Shown piece by piece: positions 1-7,884 of a stretch of DNA of 13,711 nucleotides. The stretch comes from Aquiluna sp. (lineage in GTDB: Bacteria; Actinomycetota; Actinomycetes; Actinomycetales; Microbacteriaceae). Location of the stretch: NCBI GenBank assembly GCA_016780945.1, contig JADHKY010000018.1, forward strand, positions 1 through 13,711. The letters are read 5' to 3'. The notes beneath the pieces are model-generated. The model did not search any database, was not told the DNA's origin, and worked only from the letters and a program-made list of their open reading frames with translations. The translations under genes were made by a program, and so were the position numbers. The first letter of the stretch is position 1. Every line of letters starts with the position of its first letter.

Positions 1-1356
1 AATCTTTACACCCTTGACTACTGGCTGAAGCTCGCAGACAGTGTGGTTTCTGCGGGTGCGCATGTGCTTGCAATTAAGGACATGGCTGGCCTGTTGCGAC
101 CTCGGGCCGCGGCGACACTGGTCACCGCGCTTAGAGACCGATTTGACCTTCCCGTTCACCTCCACACCCACGACACCGCAGGTGGCCAGCTTGCAACCCT
201 GCTGGCTGCGGTAGATGCGGGTGTCGACGCGGTGGATGTGGCAAGCGCTCCGATGGCTGGAACCACCTCGCAACCATCCGCCTCTGGATTAGTTGCAGCC
301 CTGGCAAACACCGAGCGCGACACCGAGATGTCGCTTGACAAGGTGACGGACCTTGAGCCCTACTGGGAGGCAGTCCGTAAGGTCTACGCACCCTTCGAGT
401 CGGGCCTTCCCGGCCCAACCGGCAGGGTCTACAGGCACGAGATTCCTGGCGGCCAGCTATCAAACCTGAGGCAGCAGGCAATTGCCCTTGGCCTAGGAGA
501 CCGCTTCGAACTGGTAGAGCAGATGTACTCAGAGGCAAACCGAATCCTGGGAAGGCCACCAAAGGTGACCCCAAGCTCCAAGGTGGTTGGCGACCTTGCG
601 CTTCATCTGGTAGCCGTCGATGCCGATCCCATAGAGTTTGAGGAAAACCCGCAGAAATTTGACATTCCAGACTCCGTGATTGGCTTCATGGCCGGGGAAC
701 TGGGAGACCTTCCAGGGGGCTGGCCAGAACCATTTAGAACCAAGGTGCTGGAGGGGAAGAATCCAGATATCTCAATCAAGCCAATCACCAAGGAAGACTC
801 CGCGGGCATCACAAGTAGCGAGCACTCGGTTAGAAGGCAGACGCTCAATAGGCTGCTGTTCCCAGCTCCAACCAAAGAGTTTGAGCGGATGCGCACCACC
901 TACGGCAAGCTCACCAACGTTCCCACCCTTGATTACCTCTATGGTCTGGAGCCGGAGACTGAGCACGTCGTGGAGTTGCGAAAGGGGCTTCAGCTCTTTG
1001 TCGGACTCGAGGCGATTGGGGAAGCGGACTCCAAGGGCTTCAGGACTGTGATGGCAAAACTCAACGGTCAGCTCCGGCCAGTCACCGTTCGCGACCACAG
1101 CATCTCAAGCGTTGAGTCCACCGCGGAGAAGGCCGACCCGGCAAACCCTTCCCACGCAGCAGCGCCATTCACGGGTGTTGTGACACCAAAGGTTGAGGTG
1201 GGACAGAGCGTGACCGCAGGCCAGCCAATTGCGTCGATCGAGGCAATGAAGATGGAGGCCTCCATCGCAGCTCCAATTAGTGGCAAGATTGTTCGGCTGG
1301 GAGTAGCTGGCCCAACACCCGTTGAGGGTGGCGACCTAATAGCAGTAATCGAATAG
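1..1356 (+). CDS. pyc: Pyruvate carboxylase, C-terminal part (5' end outside the window)
   Basis: This enzyme carboxylates pyruvate to oxaloacetate in the cytoplasm, with biotin and ATP, to refill the TCA cycle. The reading frame is open from base 1, so 451 residues are visible; the biotin carboxylase domain and the start of the carboxyltransferase domain lie upstream. What is seen, in order: the end of the HMGL-like carboxyltransferase barrel with the metal-binding HLHTHDT segment (about 155-180) and the VDVASAPMAGTTSQPS segment; the PYC/OADA conserved region (TPSSKVVGDLALHLV, about 565-615); and a C-terminal biotinyl domain with the EAMKM motif, whose biotinylated lysine is the codon at 1249-1251. 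The frame ends in a normal place for the family. The next gene starts 6 bases after the stop, so the two are probably co-transcribed. An oxaloacetate decarboxylase alpha subunit shares the last domains, but the visible arrangement fits pyruvate carboxylase better. Confidence 0.95.
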   Translation, partial: NLYTLDYWLKLADSVVSAGAHVLAIKDMAGLLRPRAAATLVTALRDRFDLPVHLHTHDTAGGQLATLLAAVDAGVDAVDVASAPMAGTTSQPSASGLVAALANTERDTEMSLDKVTDLEPYWEAVRKVYAPFESGLPGPTGRVYRHEIPGGQLSNLRQQAIALGLGDRFELVEQMYSEANRILGRPPKVTPSSKVVGDLALHLVAVDADPIEFEENPQKFDIPDSVIGFMAGELGDLPGGWPEPFRTKVLEGKNPDISIKPITKEDSAGITSSEHSVRRQTLNRLLFPAPTKEFERMRTTYGKLTNVPTLDYLYGLEPETEHVVELRKGLQLFVGLEAIGEADSKGFRTVMAKLNGQLRPVTVRDHSISSVESTAEKADPANPSHAAAPFTGVVTPKVEVGQSVTAGQPIASIEAMKMEASIAAPISGKIVRLGVAGPTPVEGGDLIAVIE

Positions 1357-1362
1357 GGAGAA

Positions 1363-2439
1363 ATGTCTCGCAAGAATGATGACGAGTTTTCGTCGGGGGA
1401 GAATGCAGACTATTCGGATCTGGAACTAGATCCCGAAACCGGTCAAATCGTCTCGGTAAGCGCAGAGGGCGAGCAGGTCACTGTCGCCTCCGCAGTGTTC
1501 GAAGAGTCCGAGCCTGCCAGCATGCTCACCGCAGACAGGCTGCTTCGAGACGAGGCAAGACCGAGGATAATCCCAGAGACATTCGGCCGAAGGCTTATTT
1601 ATCGCCTGACATTTGGCAAGTTCAACCCCGGTGACAACAAGAAGGTTCTGGCTAGGCGTGCCCTGGACGCAAGGATCATGCTCGACCTTGAGGGTGAGAC
1701 AAGATATGTGCCCGTGCTGACCCGCAAGGGAGGCGTTGGCAAGACCACCATCACAACTCTTATCGGTATGGCCATGTCACTGGTTCGCGAGGATAGGGTT
1801 TTGGCGATTGATGCCAACCCAGATCGCGGCACCCTCGCCGAGAGGGTTGAGCTCAAGAGCGACCGCACAGTTCGCGATGTTGTAAAGCGCGCTGGAGGAA
1901 TCACCTCATTTACGCTCTTTAGCGATTACGTTTCACGCGATAAGTCAAGGCTGGATGTGCTGGCTTCGGACACCGACCCAATGCTTTCAGAGGCCTTCGA
2001 TGAGGGTGACTACAACGTGGTTGCCGATATCGCCACCAGGTACTACAGCATCTGCCTCACCGACTGCGGCACTGGCATTGTCCACAGCGTCATGCGGGCA
2101 ATCCTGCAGCGAGCTGATGGCCTCGTCATTGTCTCCGGCGGCTCAGTCGACGAGGCAAAGCTTGCTAGCGAAACCCTTACCTGGCTCGAGTCGAATGGCT
2201 ACGGCGACCTGGTCAAGAACTCGTTGGTGGCCCTGAACACCGCCACCTACGGTACCCAGCTTGTGAAGCTGGATGAGATTGAAAACCACTTCAAGACCCG
2301 GGTTCGTGCTGTGGTTCGTGTTCCCTACGATCCAATGCTTGCAGCCGGTGCTGTGATCCAGTTTGACAAGCTACACCCCGCCACCAGGCAGGCAGCAAGG
2401 GATCTTGCTGCGCTAGTTGTCGACGGTCTGGTGGATTGA
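1363..2439 (+). CDS. MinD/ParA-family P-loop ATPase (EspI/SCO5717-like), 358 aa
   Basis: A deviant-Walker-A ATPase. Residues 1-75 are acidic, low in complexity and probably disordered. A basic linker (about 76-110, with LTFGKFNPGDNKK) precedes the ATPase domain (about 115-358). The P-loop reads KGGVGKTT with the signature lysine K122 and the P-loop lysine K127. It is followed by an AIDANPDRGTLAERV segment (switch I region) and an LTDCGTGIVHS segment (Walker B region). This layout, a variable acidic N-terminus, an NPG-containing linker and a MinD-like domain, resembles the actinobacterial EspI-type ATPases found around type VII secretion loci. No secretion gene is visible here, and the target is unknown. 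It is not an ordinary chromosomal ParA, because no parB is adjacent. ATG is preceded by a purine-rich AGGGAGA ribosome site. The stop overlaps the TTG start of def by 4 bases, so translation is probably coupled. Family membership is firm; role is unassigned. Confidence 0.85.
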   Translation: MSRKNDDEFSSGENADYSDLELDPETGQIVSVSAEGEQVTVASAVFEESEPASMLTADRLLRDEARPRIIPETFGRRLIYRLTFGKFNPGDNKKVLARRALDARIMLDLEGETRYVPVLTRKGGVGKTTITTLIGMAMSLVREDRVLAIDANPDRGTLAERVELKSDRTVRDVVKRAGGITSFTLFSDYVSRDKSRLDVLASDTDPMLSEAFDEGDYNVVADIATRYYSICLTDCGTGIVHSVMRAILQRADGLVIVSGGSVDEAKLASETLTWLESNGYGDLVKNSLVALNTATYGTQLVKLDEIENHFKTRVRAVVRVPYDPMLAAGAVIQFDKLHPATRQAARDLAALVVDGLVD

Positions 2440-2930
2440 GCGTTCGGGAAATTCGGCTCTTCGGGGACCCGATCCTAAAGAGCGTCTGCGATGAGGTCAC
2501 CGACCTCTTAGCGGCAGAGTCTTTGGTTCAAGACCTTCTAGATACCACCTCCCTGCCCGGCAGAGCGGGTGTTGCAGCAAACCAAATTGGAGTTGGCCAG
2601 AGGGTTTTTGCCTACAGCGTCGACGACGAACTGGGTTACCTAATAAACCCAGAGATTATCGAGCTTGCCGGAGAAAAGCTTGAGATCGAGGAGGGCTGCC
2701 TCTCGGTTCCGGGGCTTTGGCATAAAACCCCCAGGTATGAGCGGGCGACCGCAAGGGGATTGCAGCTCGATGGCAGCACAATTGAAATTACTGGCGAGGG
2801 CCTTCTTGCCCAGGCGCTGCAACACGAGTGCGACCACCTAGACGGACTTCTTTACCTAGACAGGTTGCTCCCCGAGGAGCGCAAGCTAGCGCTCAGGGCT
2901 CTTAGAGAGCAGGACTGGTTTCTTAGCTAG
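2436..2930 (+). CDS. def: Peptide deformylase
   Basis: Removes the formyl group from the N-terminal methionine of nascent proteins at the ribosome exit. All three family motifs are present in the 164-residue protein: AGVAANQIG (motif 1, about 46-54), EGCLSVPG with metal ligand C88 (motif 2), and QHECDH giving H130, E131 and H134 (motif 3, HExxH). In motif 1 the first glycine of the textbook GxGxAAxQ is replaced by arginine (RAGVAANQ), which I recall as common in related actinobacterial deformylases. The TTG start overlaps the preceding stop (TTGA). Only a weak GGTGG lies upstream, so translation probably depends on coupling with the ATPase gene. The usual start of the family, a short lead into RxxGDPxL, fits this choice. 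No fmt partner is visible. The 3' end overlaps the converging fadD by 8 bases. Confidence 0.95.
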   Translation: MSVREIRLFGDPILKSVCDEVTDLLAAESLVQDLLDTTSLPGRAGVAANQIGVGQRVFAYSVDDELGYLINPEIIELAGEKLEIEEGCLSVPGLWHKTPRYERATARGLQLDGSTIEITGEGLLAQALQHECDHLDGLLYLDRLLPEERKLALRALREQDWFLS

Positions 2931-4719
2931 CGTAGATTCTGTCCACGTGAATTGAGAAGTCTTTGAGCACCTCACCGCGCTTGATCTTTAGCGATGGAGT
3001 TAGGTGGCCAGAGGCCTCAGTGAGTTCAACATCGAGAATCTCAAAAGCCCTAACCTGCTCCGCCTGAGAGAACTTTTCATTGACCCCGTCTACAGCCCTC
3101 TGTAGCTCCTCGCGAATCCGTGGGTGCTTGGTTGCCTCCGCGAGGGTCAGCTTCTCCGTGATGCCGTTCTGCTCACACCAAACCGGAACCATCTCTGGGT
3201 CTAGTGAAATGAGGGCGCTAATAAACGGCTGCGAATCACCAATCACGACCACCTGGCCAACTAGGGGGTGAGCGCGAAGCGGATCCTCAATCGGAGCAGG
3301 AGCTACGTTTTTACCGCCTGCAGTAACTAGCAATTCCTTTTTGCGACCGGTGATTGTTAGGAAGCCGTCCTCGTCCAGCTCACCAATGTCACCGGAGCGG
3401 AACCAGTCCTCGGTGAATGCCTCGCGGGTTGCAGCTTCGTTGCGGTGGTAACCGCGCATGATGTTGATGCCGCGAAGTAGCACCTCGCCATCCTCGGCAA
3501 TCTTGATTCCGGTTCCCGGAAGCGCTCTACCAACCTTGCCAATCTTCTGCCAGCTAACGCGGCCAATAACTGCGGCCGCGGCTGTCTCGGTGAGGCCGTA
3601 GCCCTCTAAAACAATCAACCCAATTCCACGGAAGAAGTGGCCAAGCCTTGCACCCAGTGGTGCACCACCTGAGATTGCGTACTTGACCTCGCCTCCCATT
3701 GCTGCGCGAAGCTTGGAAAAGACCAGGCGGTCAAAGAGCTTGTGTCTAACCTTGAGGCCAAGACTTGGCCCCTTGGGGTCATCGAGGGCCTTTGAGTAGT
3801 CAATGGCGGTTTGCGCCGCAGCACGGAAGATCTTGCCCTTACCTCCGGCCTCTGCCTTGAGCTCTGCGTTGTTGTAGACCTTCTCAAAAACGCGCGGCAC
3901 AGCCAACAGGAAGGTCGGCTTGTAGCCAGGGAGCTCGGCGGCGACCATCTTGGTGTCGCCTAGGTGGCCCACCTTCACACCCGAATAGATGCAGAGCGCA
4001 GCAACGTAGCGCCCGAAGATGTGTGCGAGGGGGACAAATATCAGCGAACGCTGGAACTCGTTGCAAAGCTCTGGAACCTCAGCGGCCGCATTCTTGCAGT
4101 GGTCCACAAAGCTAGAGTGGGTTAGTTCACAGCCCTTTGGATTACCTGTGGTGCCAGAGGTGTAAACGATGGTCGCAAGGTCTGGACCCTCAGCATTTTT
4201 CCTTGCCGTCTCCAAATCAGCGTCAGAGATCTTCTCGCCCGATTTGTGAAGGTCGGAGAACTCCTTGGAGTCGATCCTCCACACCTTGGACACCTTCTTT
4301 ACATTCGAGCTAATTTTGTTGAAGCGCTCGAGGTGCTCGTCGTTCTCAAGGAATAGCGCTACCGAGTCCGAGTCGGAGAGAATCCACTCGATTTGCGCTG
4401 GAGAGGAAGTCTCGTAGATGGGTACTACAACCCCTCCTGCGAACCAAACCGCAAAGTCAATTAGCGTCCACTCGTAGCGAGTGCGAGACATCAGAGCAAC
4501 CGCGTCTCCAGGCTTGATACCAGAGGCAATCAAACCCTTAGCTAGGCTTTCGACTTCGCTGAGGTAGTCCTCGGCGGTTACATCGCGCCAGCCTCCGTCA
4601 GAGTTCTTACGACTAAAGAGGGCATGCTTTGGGTTTTTAGCCACGCGGCTTAGTAAGAGGTCCGTTGCGTTCTCGCGGGGGTTGGTTTCCACTCTCAGCG
4701 GCACATCGTAAAACGTCAT
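2923..4719 (-). CDS. Long-chain fatty-acid--CoA ligase, FadD15-like (AMP-forming)
   Basis: Activates fatty acids to acyl-CoA through an acyl-adenylate, in the cytoplasm or at the membrane, feeding lipid remodelling or beta-oxidation. The 598 residues are a normal length for long-chain acyl-CoA synthetases of the FadD15 type. Visible motifs: the P-loop-like YTSGTTGNPKG (186-196), GYGLTET (373-379) in the adenylate-binding core, RSGDIGELDEDGF (441-453) followed by TGRKKE in the hinge to the C-terminal domain, and a C-terminal LTPSLKIKRGEVLK segment carrying the likely catalytic lysine (about 577). The ATG is preceded by GAGGGAG, a strong ribosome site. A credible promoter lies at 4747-4775. It is transcribed alone, divergently from glk. 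In Mycobacterium tuberculosis the equivalent fadD15 lies in the same wider neighbourhood as plsC, aroG and the division cluster. Substrate chain length cannot be read from sequence. Confidence 0.92.
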   Translation of the reverse strand: MTFYDVPLRVETNPRENATDLLLSRVAKNPKHALFSRKNSDGGWRDVTAEDYLSEVESLAKGLIASGIKPGDAVALMSRTRYEWTLIDFAVWFAGGVVVPIYETSSPAQIEWILSDSDSVALFLENDEHLERFNKISSNVKKVSKVWRIDSKEFSDLHKSGEKISDADLETARKNAEGPDLATIVYTSGTTGNPKGCELTHSSFVDHCKNAAAEVPELCNEFQRSLIFVPLAHIFGRYVAALCIYSGVKVGHLGDTKMVAAELPGYKPTFLLAVPRVFEKVYNNAELKAEAGGKGKIFRAAAQTAIDYSKALDDPKGPSLGLKVRHKLFDRLVFSKLRAAMGGEVKYAISGGAPLGARLGHFFRGIGLIVLEGYGLTETAAAAVIGRVSWQKIGKVGRALPGTGIKIAEDGEVLLRGINIMRGYHRNEAATREAFTEDWFRSGDIGELDEDGFLTITGRKKELLVTAGGKNVAPAPIEDPLRAHPLVGQVVVIGDSQPFISALISLDPEMVPVWCEQNGITEKLTLAEATKHPRIREELQRAVDGVNEKFSQAEQVRAFEILDVELTEASGHLTPSLKIKRGEVLKDFSIHVDRIYAS

Positions 4720-4746
4720 CGTTTGTCTCCCTCAGAAGTTTCCTAA

Positions 4747-4775
4747 ACTCTACTCTTCGCCCCTCACCGTGTCAC
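4747..4775 (-). promoter_or_regulatory. Candidate sigma70-type promoter for the fadD gene
   Basis: On the minus strand, GTGACA (4770-4775) matches the -35 consensus TTGACA at five of six positions. It is separated by 17 bases from TAGAGT (4747-4752), which fits the actinobacterial -10 pattern TANNNT. The predicted transcript start is about 20 bases upstream of the ATG at 4719 and would leave room for the GAGGGAG ribosome site. The spacing is ideal, which raises confidence; no experimental support. Confidence 0.55.
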
Positions 4776-4824
4776 CAGCCGCGGATGGCTCCAAATGACA
4801 AGTGCAGTTAGTTAGTTTCCGCCC

Positions 4825-4833
4825 TAATATTCT
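4825..4833 (+). promoter_or_regulatory. Candidate -10 region for the glk operon
   Basis: TAATAT (4825-4830), overlapped by TATTCT (4828-4833), is the only AT-rich -10-like element shortly upstream of glk. It would place the transcript start about 25 bases before the TTG start. No convincing -35 hexamer is seen at 16-18 bases upstream, so the promoter may be weak or activator-dependent. The ribosome site ACGGAG (4849-4854) follows. Confidence 0.35.
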
Positions 4834-4860
4834 GGTTTGGCCATTTGAACGGAGTACCCC

Positions 4861-5805
4861 TTGCTTAGTGTCGGTATTGACATCGGCGGAACCAAAATCC
4901 TTGGTGCGCTTGTCGACGAATCCGGCAAGGTTATCCAGGAAAAAAGAATTGCGTCTCCAGCCCAGGATCCTGCGCGTTTGGTTGACGATGTGGCAGGGCT
5001 TATCGATGACCTTCTCAGGGTCGAGCCCGAGGTAGCTGGGATAGGCGTTGCAGCAGCGGGCTTTATAGATGCCGAAAGGTCAACAGTTCTCTACGCTCCA
5101 AACCTGAACTGGCGAAATGAGCCTCTGCAGCAAAGAATCTCAGGGAGGGTCGGTCGCGAGGTCGTCATTGAAAATGACGCGAACGCAGCCGGTTGGGCGG
5201 AGTTTCGCTTTGGTGCTGCTTCGAAGTACGGCTCGATGATGATGCTCACCCTTGGTACCGGCGTCGGTGGGGCAGTGGTGGCCGATGGCAAGTTGATGCG
5301 CGGAGGCTTTGGGATTGGCGGCGAGCTCGGCCACGTCACAGTTGTCGACGGCGGCATCAAGTGCGGCTGCGGCAGACTCGGCTGCGTGGAGCAGTACTCG
5401 TCTGGCACGGCTCTGCTGAGAGAGCTGAGGAGTATTGCTAGCTCTAGCTCAGCCGAAGGGGCAAGGCTCAGGGAGCTAGCTGGCGAGGGGGAGCTCTCCG
5501 GCCATCACGCTTATCTTGCCTTTCAAGAGGGAGACAAGGCCACCCGCCAAGAGGTTGAGCGCGCGGCAGAGTATCTAGCCCGAGCCATGGGCTCGCTGGT
5601 TGCGGTTTTAGACCCTGAGGTGTTCGTTATCGGGGGAGGCCTCTCGGAGTTGGGCCAGGGGATTTTGGACCCCATCACTAGGCACTTTGCAGCCCAGCTG
5701 CCCGCCCAAGGATTTAGGCCCGAGGCAGACATTGTGCTTGCCAGCTTTGCAAATGAGGCCGGAGTAATTGGAGCAGCCGATTTGGCCCGCCAGGCGGGCC
5801 AGTAA
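4861..5805 (+). CDS. glk: ROK-family glucokinase
   Basis: Phosphorylates glucose to glucose 6-phosphate with ATP in the cytoplasm; ROK proteins also include other sugar kinases and repressors. The 314-residue protein has no N-terminal helix-turn-helix, so it is a kinase rather than a regulator. Visible: the N-terminal phosphate-binding DIGGTK loop (8-13), catalytic aspartate D106 in ENDANAA, and the ROK zinc site made of H158 (GELGH) plus C168, C170 and C175 (CGCGRLGC). GGGLS near residue 260 belongs to the second nucleotide-binding region. The start is TTG, preceded by ACGGAG at suitable spacing. It leads a same-strand run with plsC and the DAHP synthase. A strong GC-rich hairpin overlaps the stop codon. 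Substrate preference for glucose is inferred from overall likeness to actinobacterial Glk. Confidence 0.88.
   Translation: MLSVGIDIGGTKILGALVDESGKVIQEKRIASPAQDPARLVDDVAGLIDDLLRVEPEVAGIGVAAAGFIDAERSTVLYAPNLNWRNEPLQQRISGRVGREVVIENDANAAGWAEFRFGAASKYGSMMMLTLGTGVGGAVVADGKLMRGGFGIGGELGHVTVVDGGIKCGCGRLGCVEQYSSGTALLRELRSIASSSSAEGARLRELAGEGELSGHHAYLAFQEGDKATRQEVERAAEYLARAMGSLVAVLDPEVFVIGGGLSELGQGILDPITRHFAAQLPAQGFRPEADIVLASFANEAGVIGAADLARQAGQ
5783..5801 (+). repeat. Perfect 9-bp inverted repeat over the 3' end of glk
   Basis: TGGCCCGCC and its exact reverse complement GGCGGGCCA flank a single A. As RNA it would fold as a 7-bp, almost pure GC stem with a CCAGG loop, just before the glk TAA at 5803-5805. 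It is followed by GTAAGCTTTAGTTT rather than an unbroken U tract, so it is not a canonical intrinsic terminator. It may stabilise the upstream message or reduce read-through into plsC. Confidence 0.6.
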
Positions 5806-5832
5806 GCTTTAGTTTCAAACTGGAGAAGACAC

Positions 5833-6522
5833 GTGACCTACCTAATTCTGAAGAACCTGGTGCTGGGGCCAATCCTGCAGCTGCTGTTCAGGCCTTGGGT
5901 TAGGGGTTCTGAGAACATTCCAAAGCGTGGTGCCGCGATTCTGGCAAGTAATCACCTTTCCTTTGTTGACTCGATCTTTTTGCCGCTAAAGGTGAAAAGG
6001 CCGATTACCTTTTTGGCTAAGAGTGACTACTTCACAGGCAAGGGTTTCAAGGGGGCCCTGATTCGCTGGTTCTTCAAGGCCAACGGCCAGCTTCCCATTG
6101 ATAGAAGCGGTGGTAAGTCCTCCGAGGATGCCCTAAACACAGGACTGGGTGTACTGGAGCGAGAGCTGGTACTTGGTATCTACCCAGAGGGCACCCGGTC
6201 TCCCGATGCCAAGCTCTATAGGGGCAGAACAGGAATTGCCAGAATGGTTCTCGAGGCACAGGTCCCAGTGATTCCGGTTGCGATGATTAACACCGAGAAG
6301 GTCATGCCGCTTGGCAGCAAATACCCCAAGATTCGCCGGGTCGGCATGCGTATTGGTGAGCCCATGGACTTCTCTCGGTTTGCGGGCATGGAATCGGAGC
6401 GAGCTGTGCTTCGTGCAGTGACCGACCAGATCATTTATGAGATCAAGCAGCTTTCGAATCAGCCATATGCTGATGTCTACGCCTCGACCATTCGTAACCG
6501 CCTCGCACGCAGCACAAACTAA
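5833..6522 (+). CDS. 1-acyl-sn-glycerol-3-phosphate acyltransferase (PlsC family)
   Basis: Transfers an acyl chain to lysophosphatidate, or a similar lyso-lipid, at the inner face of the membrane during phospholipid synthesis. The 229 residues match the family. Motif I, HX4D, is H41-LSFV-D46; motif III is PEGTRS (118-123) with the following KLYRGRTGIARM segment; the RWFF(K)ANGQLPIDR region (about 78-91) is motif II. The N-terminal 20 residues are hydrophobic enough for membrane association. GTG is preceded by TGGAGAAG at good spacing. It lies 27 bases after glk and 9 before the DAHP synthase, so all three are probably one transcript. Mycobacterial Rv2182c, a PlsC homologue, occupies a similar position upstream of aroG. 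Acyl acceptor is not certain. Confidence 0.88.
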   Translation: MTYLILKNLVLGPILQLLFRPWVRGSENIPKRGAAILASNHLSFVDSIFLPLKVKRPITFLAKSDYFTGKGFKGALIRWFFKANGQLPIDRSGGKSSEDALNTGLGVLERELVLGIYPEGTRSPDAKLYRGRTGIARMVLEAQVPVIPVAMINTEKVMPLGSKYPKIRRVGMRIGEPMDFSRFAGMESERAVLRAVTDQIIYEIKQLSNQPYADVYASTIRNRLARSTN

Positions 6523-6531
6523 GGAAGCACA

Positions 6532-7884
6532 TTGCAGGATTTTGGACTAGATAACTACCGCGAGCTAACCGCGGCACAGCAGCCCACCTGGGCAGATGCT
6601 GGTGTGCTGGAGAGCGTGCGGAACCAGCTGGGCGCACTGCCGCCACTTGTCTTCGCTGGCGAGGTCGATACCCTCCGCACCAGGCTCGCACAGGCGGCAA
6701 GGGGAGAGGCATTCTTACTTCAGGGCGGCGACTGCGCTGAGACCTTTGTCGACGCAACTGCTGACCGGATTCGCAACCGCATCAAGACTGTGCTGCAGAT
6801 GGCCGTGGTTTTGATGTATGGCTCGTCGCTTCCGGTCATCAAGATGGGCCGCATGGCGGGTCAGTTCGCCAAGCCTCGCTCCTCAGACTTTGAAACTCGA
6901 GAAGGGGTTACCCTTCCCGCCTACCGCGGAGATGCTGTGAACAGCTACGAGTTCACCGAGGAGGCTCGCAAGAACGATGCCATGCGCCTGCTCCAGGCCT
7001 ACAACACCTCCTCAAGCACGCTCAACCTAATCAGGGCCTTCACCACCGGTGGCTTTGCTGATTTGCGAGAGGTTCACGCGTGGAACCGCGGTTTCACCGA
7101 TAACCCAGCAAACAAGAAGTATGAATCTATTGCAGGGGACATCGACAGGGCCATGAGGTTCATGGAGGCCTGTGGGGTTGACTCTGCAGAGCTGAGGGCG
7201 ACAGAGTTCTTCGTCTCTCACGAGGGTCTGCTGTTTGACTACGAGCGTCCTCTGACACGGATCGACTCGAGGACGCTTTTTCCTTACGTCACAAGCTCAC
7301 ACTTCATCTGGATCGGAGAGCGCACCAGGCAACTCGATGGCGCTCACGTCGACTTCTTCTCGAGAGTCAGAAACCCACTGGGCGTGAAGCTTGGGCCAAC
7401 CTCGAGTGTTGACGATGTGCTAAAGCTCATCGACAAGCTGGACCCAGAGCGCGAGCCAGGAAGGCTAACCCTTATTAGCCGAATGGGTGCCGGCAAGATT
7501 CGCGATGAACTTCCAAAGCTCGTTGAGGCAGTTCGTGACTCAGGGGCAAGCCCGCTCTGGATCACCGACCCAATGCACGGCAACGGCATCACCACGGCAA
7601 ATGGCTACAAGTCCAGGCGATTTGACGATGTCATGGACGAGGTGCAGGGATTCTTCGAGGTTCACCGAGATCTCGGAACTCACCCCGGTGGTCTTCACGT
7701 CGAGCTCACCGGTGATGATGTCGCAGAGTGCCTTGGCGGCTCCGAGCAAATTGACGAGGCCACCTTGGAGCAGCGCTACGAGTCGGTCTGTGACCCAAGG
7801 CTTAACCACATGCAGTCTCTTGAGCTGGCATTCTTAGTTGCGGAACAATTGGTCGAAACCGCCAGGAGAAAGATTGATAGCTGA
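6532..7884 (+). CDS. aroG: 3-deoxy-7-phosphoheptulonate synthase, class II
   Basis: Condenses phosphoenolpyruvate with erythrose 4-phosphate, the first step of the shikimate pathway, in the cytoplasm. The 450 residues are typical of the class II (plant/mycobacterial) type, not the E. coli AroFGH type. Visible: QGGDCAE (64-70), KMGRMAGQFAKPRS (104-117), EGLLFDYE (231-238), GERTRQLDGAH (262-272), SRMGAGK (316-322) and DPMHGNG (346-352). The four expected metal ligands are C68, H349, E391 and D421, which keep the same spacing as the ligands of the M. tuberculosis enzyme as I recall them. The TTG start is preceded by AAGGAAG at good spacing. The Rv2175c-like gene starts inside its last codons. 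Tight allosteric control by aromatic amino acids, and by a chorismate mutase partner, is known for the mycobacterial enzyme; no mutase gene is in the window. Confidence 0.95.
   Translation: MQDFGLDNYRELTAAQQPTWADAGVLESVRNQLGALPPLVFAGEVDTLRTRLAQAARGEAFLLQGGDCAETFVDATADRIRNRIKTVLQMAVVLMYGSSLPVIKMGRMAGQFAKPRSSDFETREGVTLPAYRGDAVNSYEFTEEARKNDAMRLLQAYNTSSSTLNLIRAFTTGGFADLREVHAWNRGFTDNPANKKYESIAGDIDRAMRFMEACGVDSAELRATEFFVSHEGLLFDYERPLTRIDSRTLFPYVTSSHFIWIGERTRQLDGAHVDFFSRVRNPLGVKLGPTSSVDDVLKLIDKLDPEREPGRLTLISRMGAGKIRDELPKLVEAVRDSGASPLWITDPMHGNGITTANGYKSRRFDDVMDEVQGFFEVHRDLGTHPGGLHVELTGDDVAECLGGSEQIDEATLEQRYESVCDPRLNHMQSLELAFLVAEQLVETARRKIDS

Noticed and set aside
131..574. 147-residue minus-strand open frame inside pyc
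   Set aside because: Its Arg/Pro/Gly-rich composition is that of an antisense shadow of a well-supported coding region.
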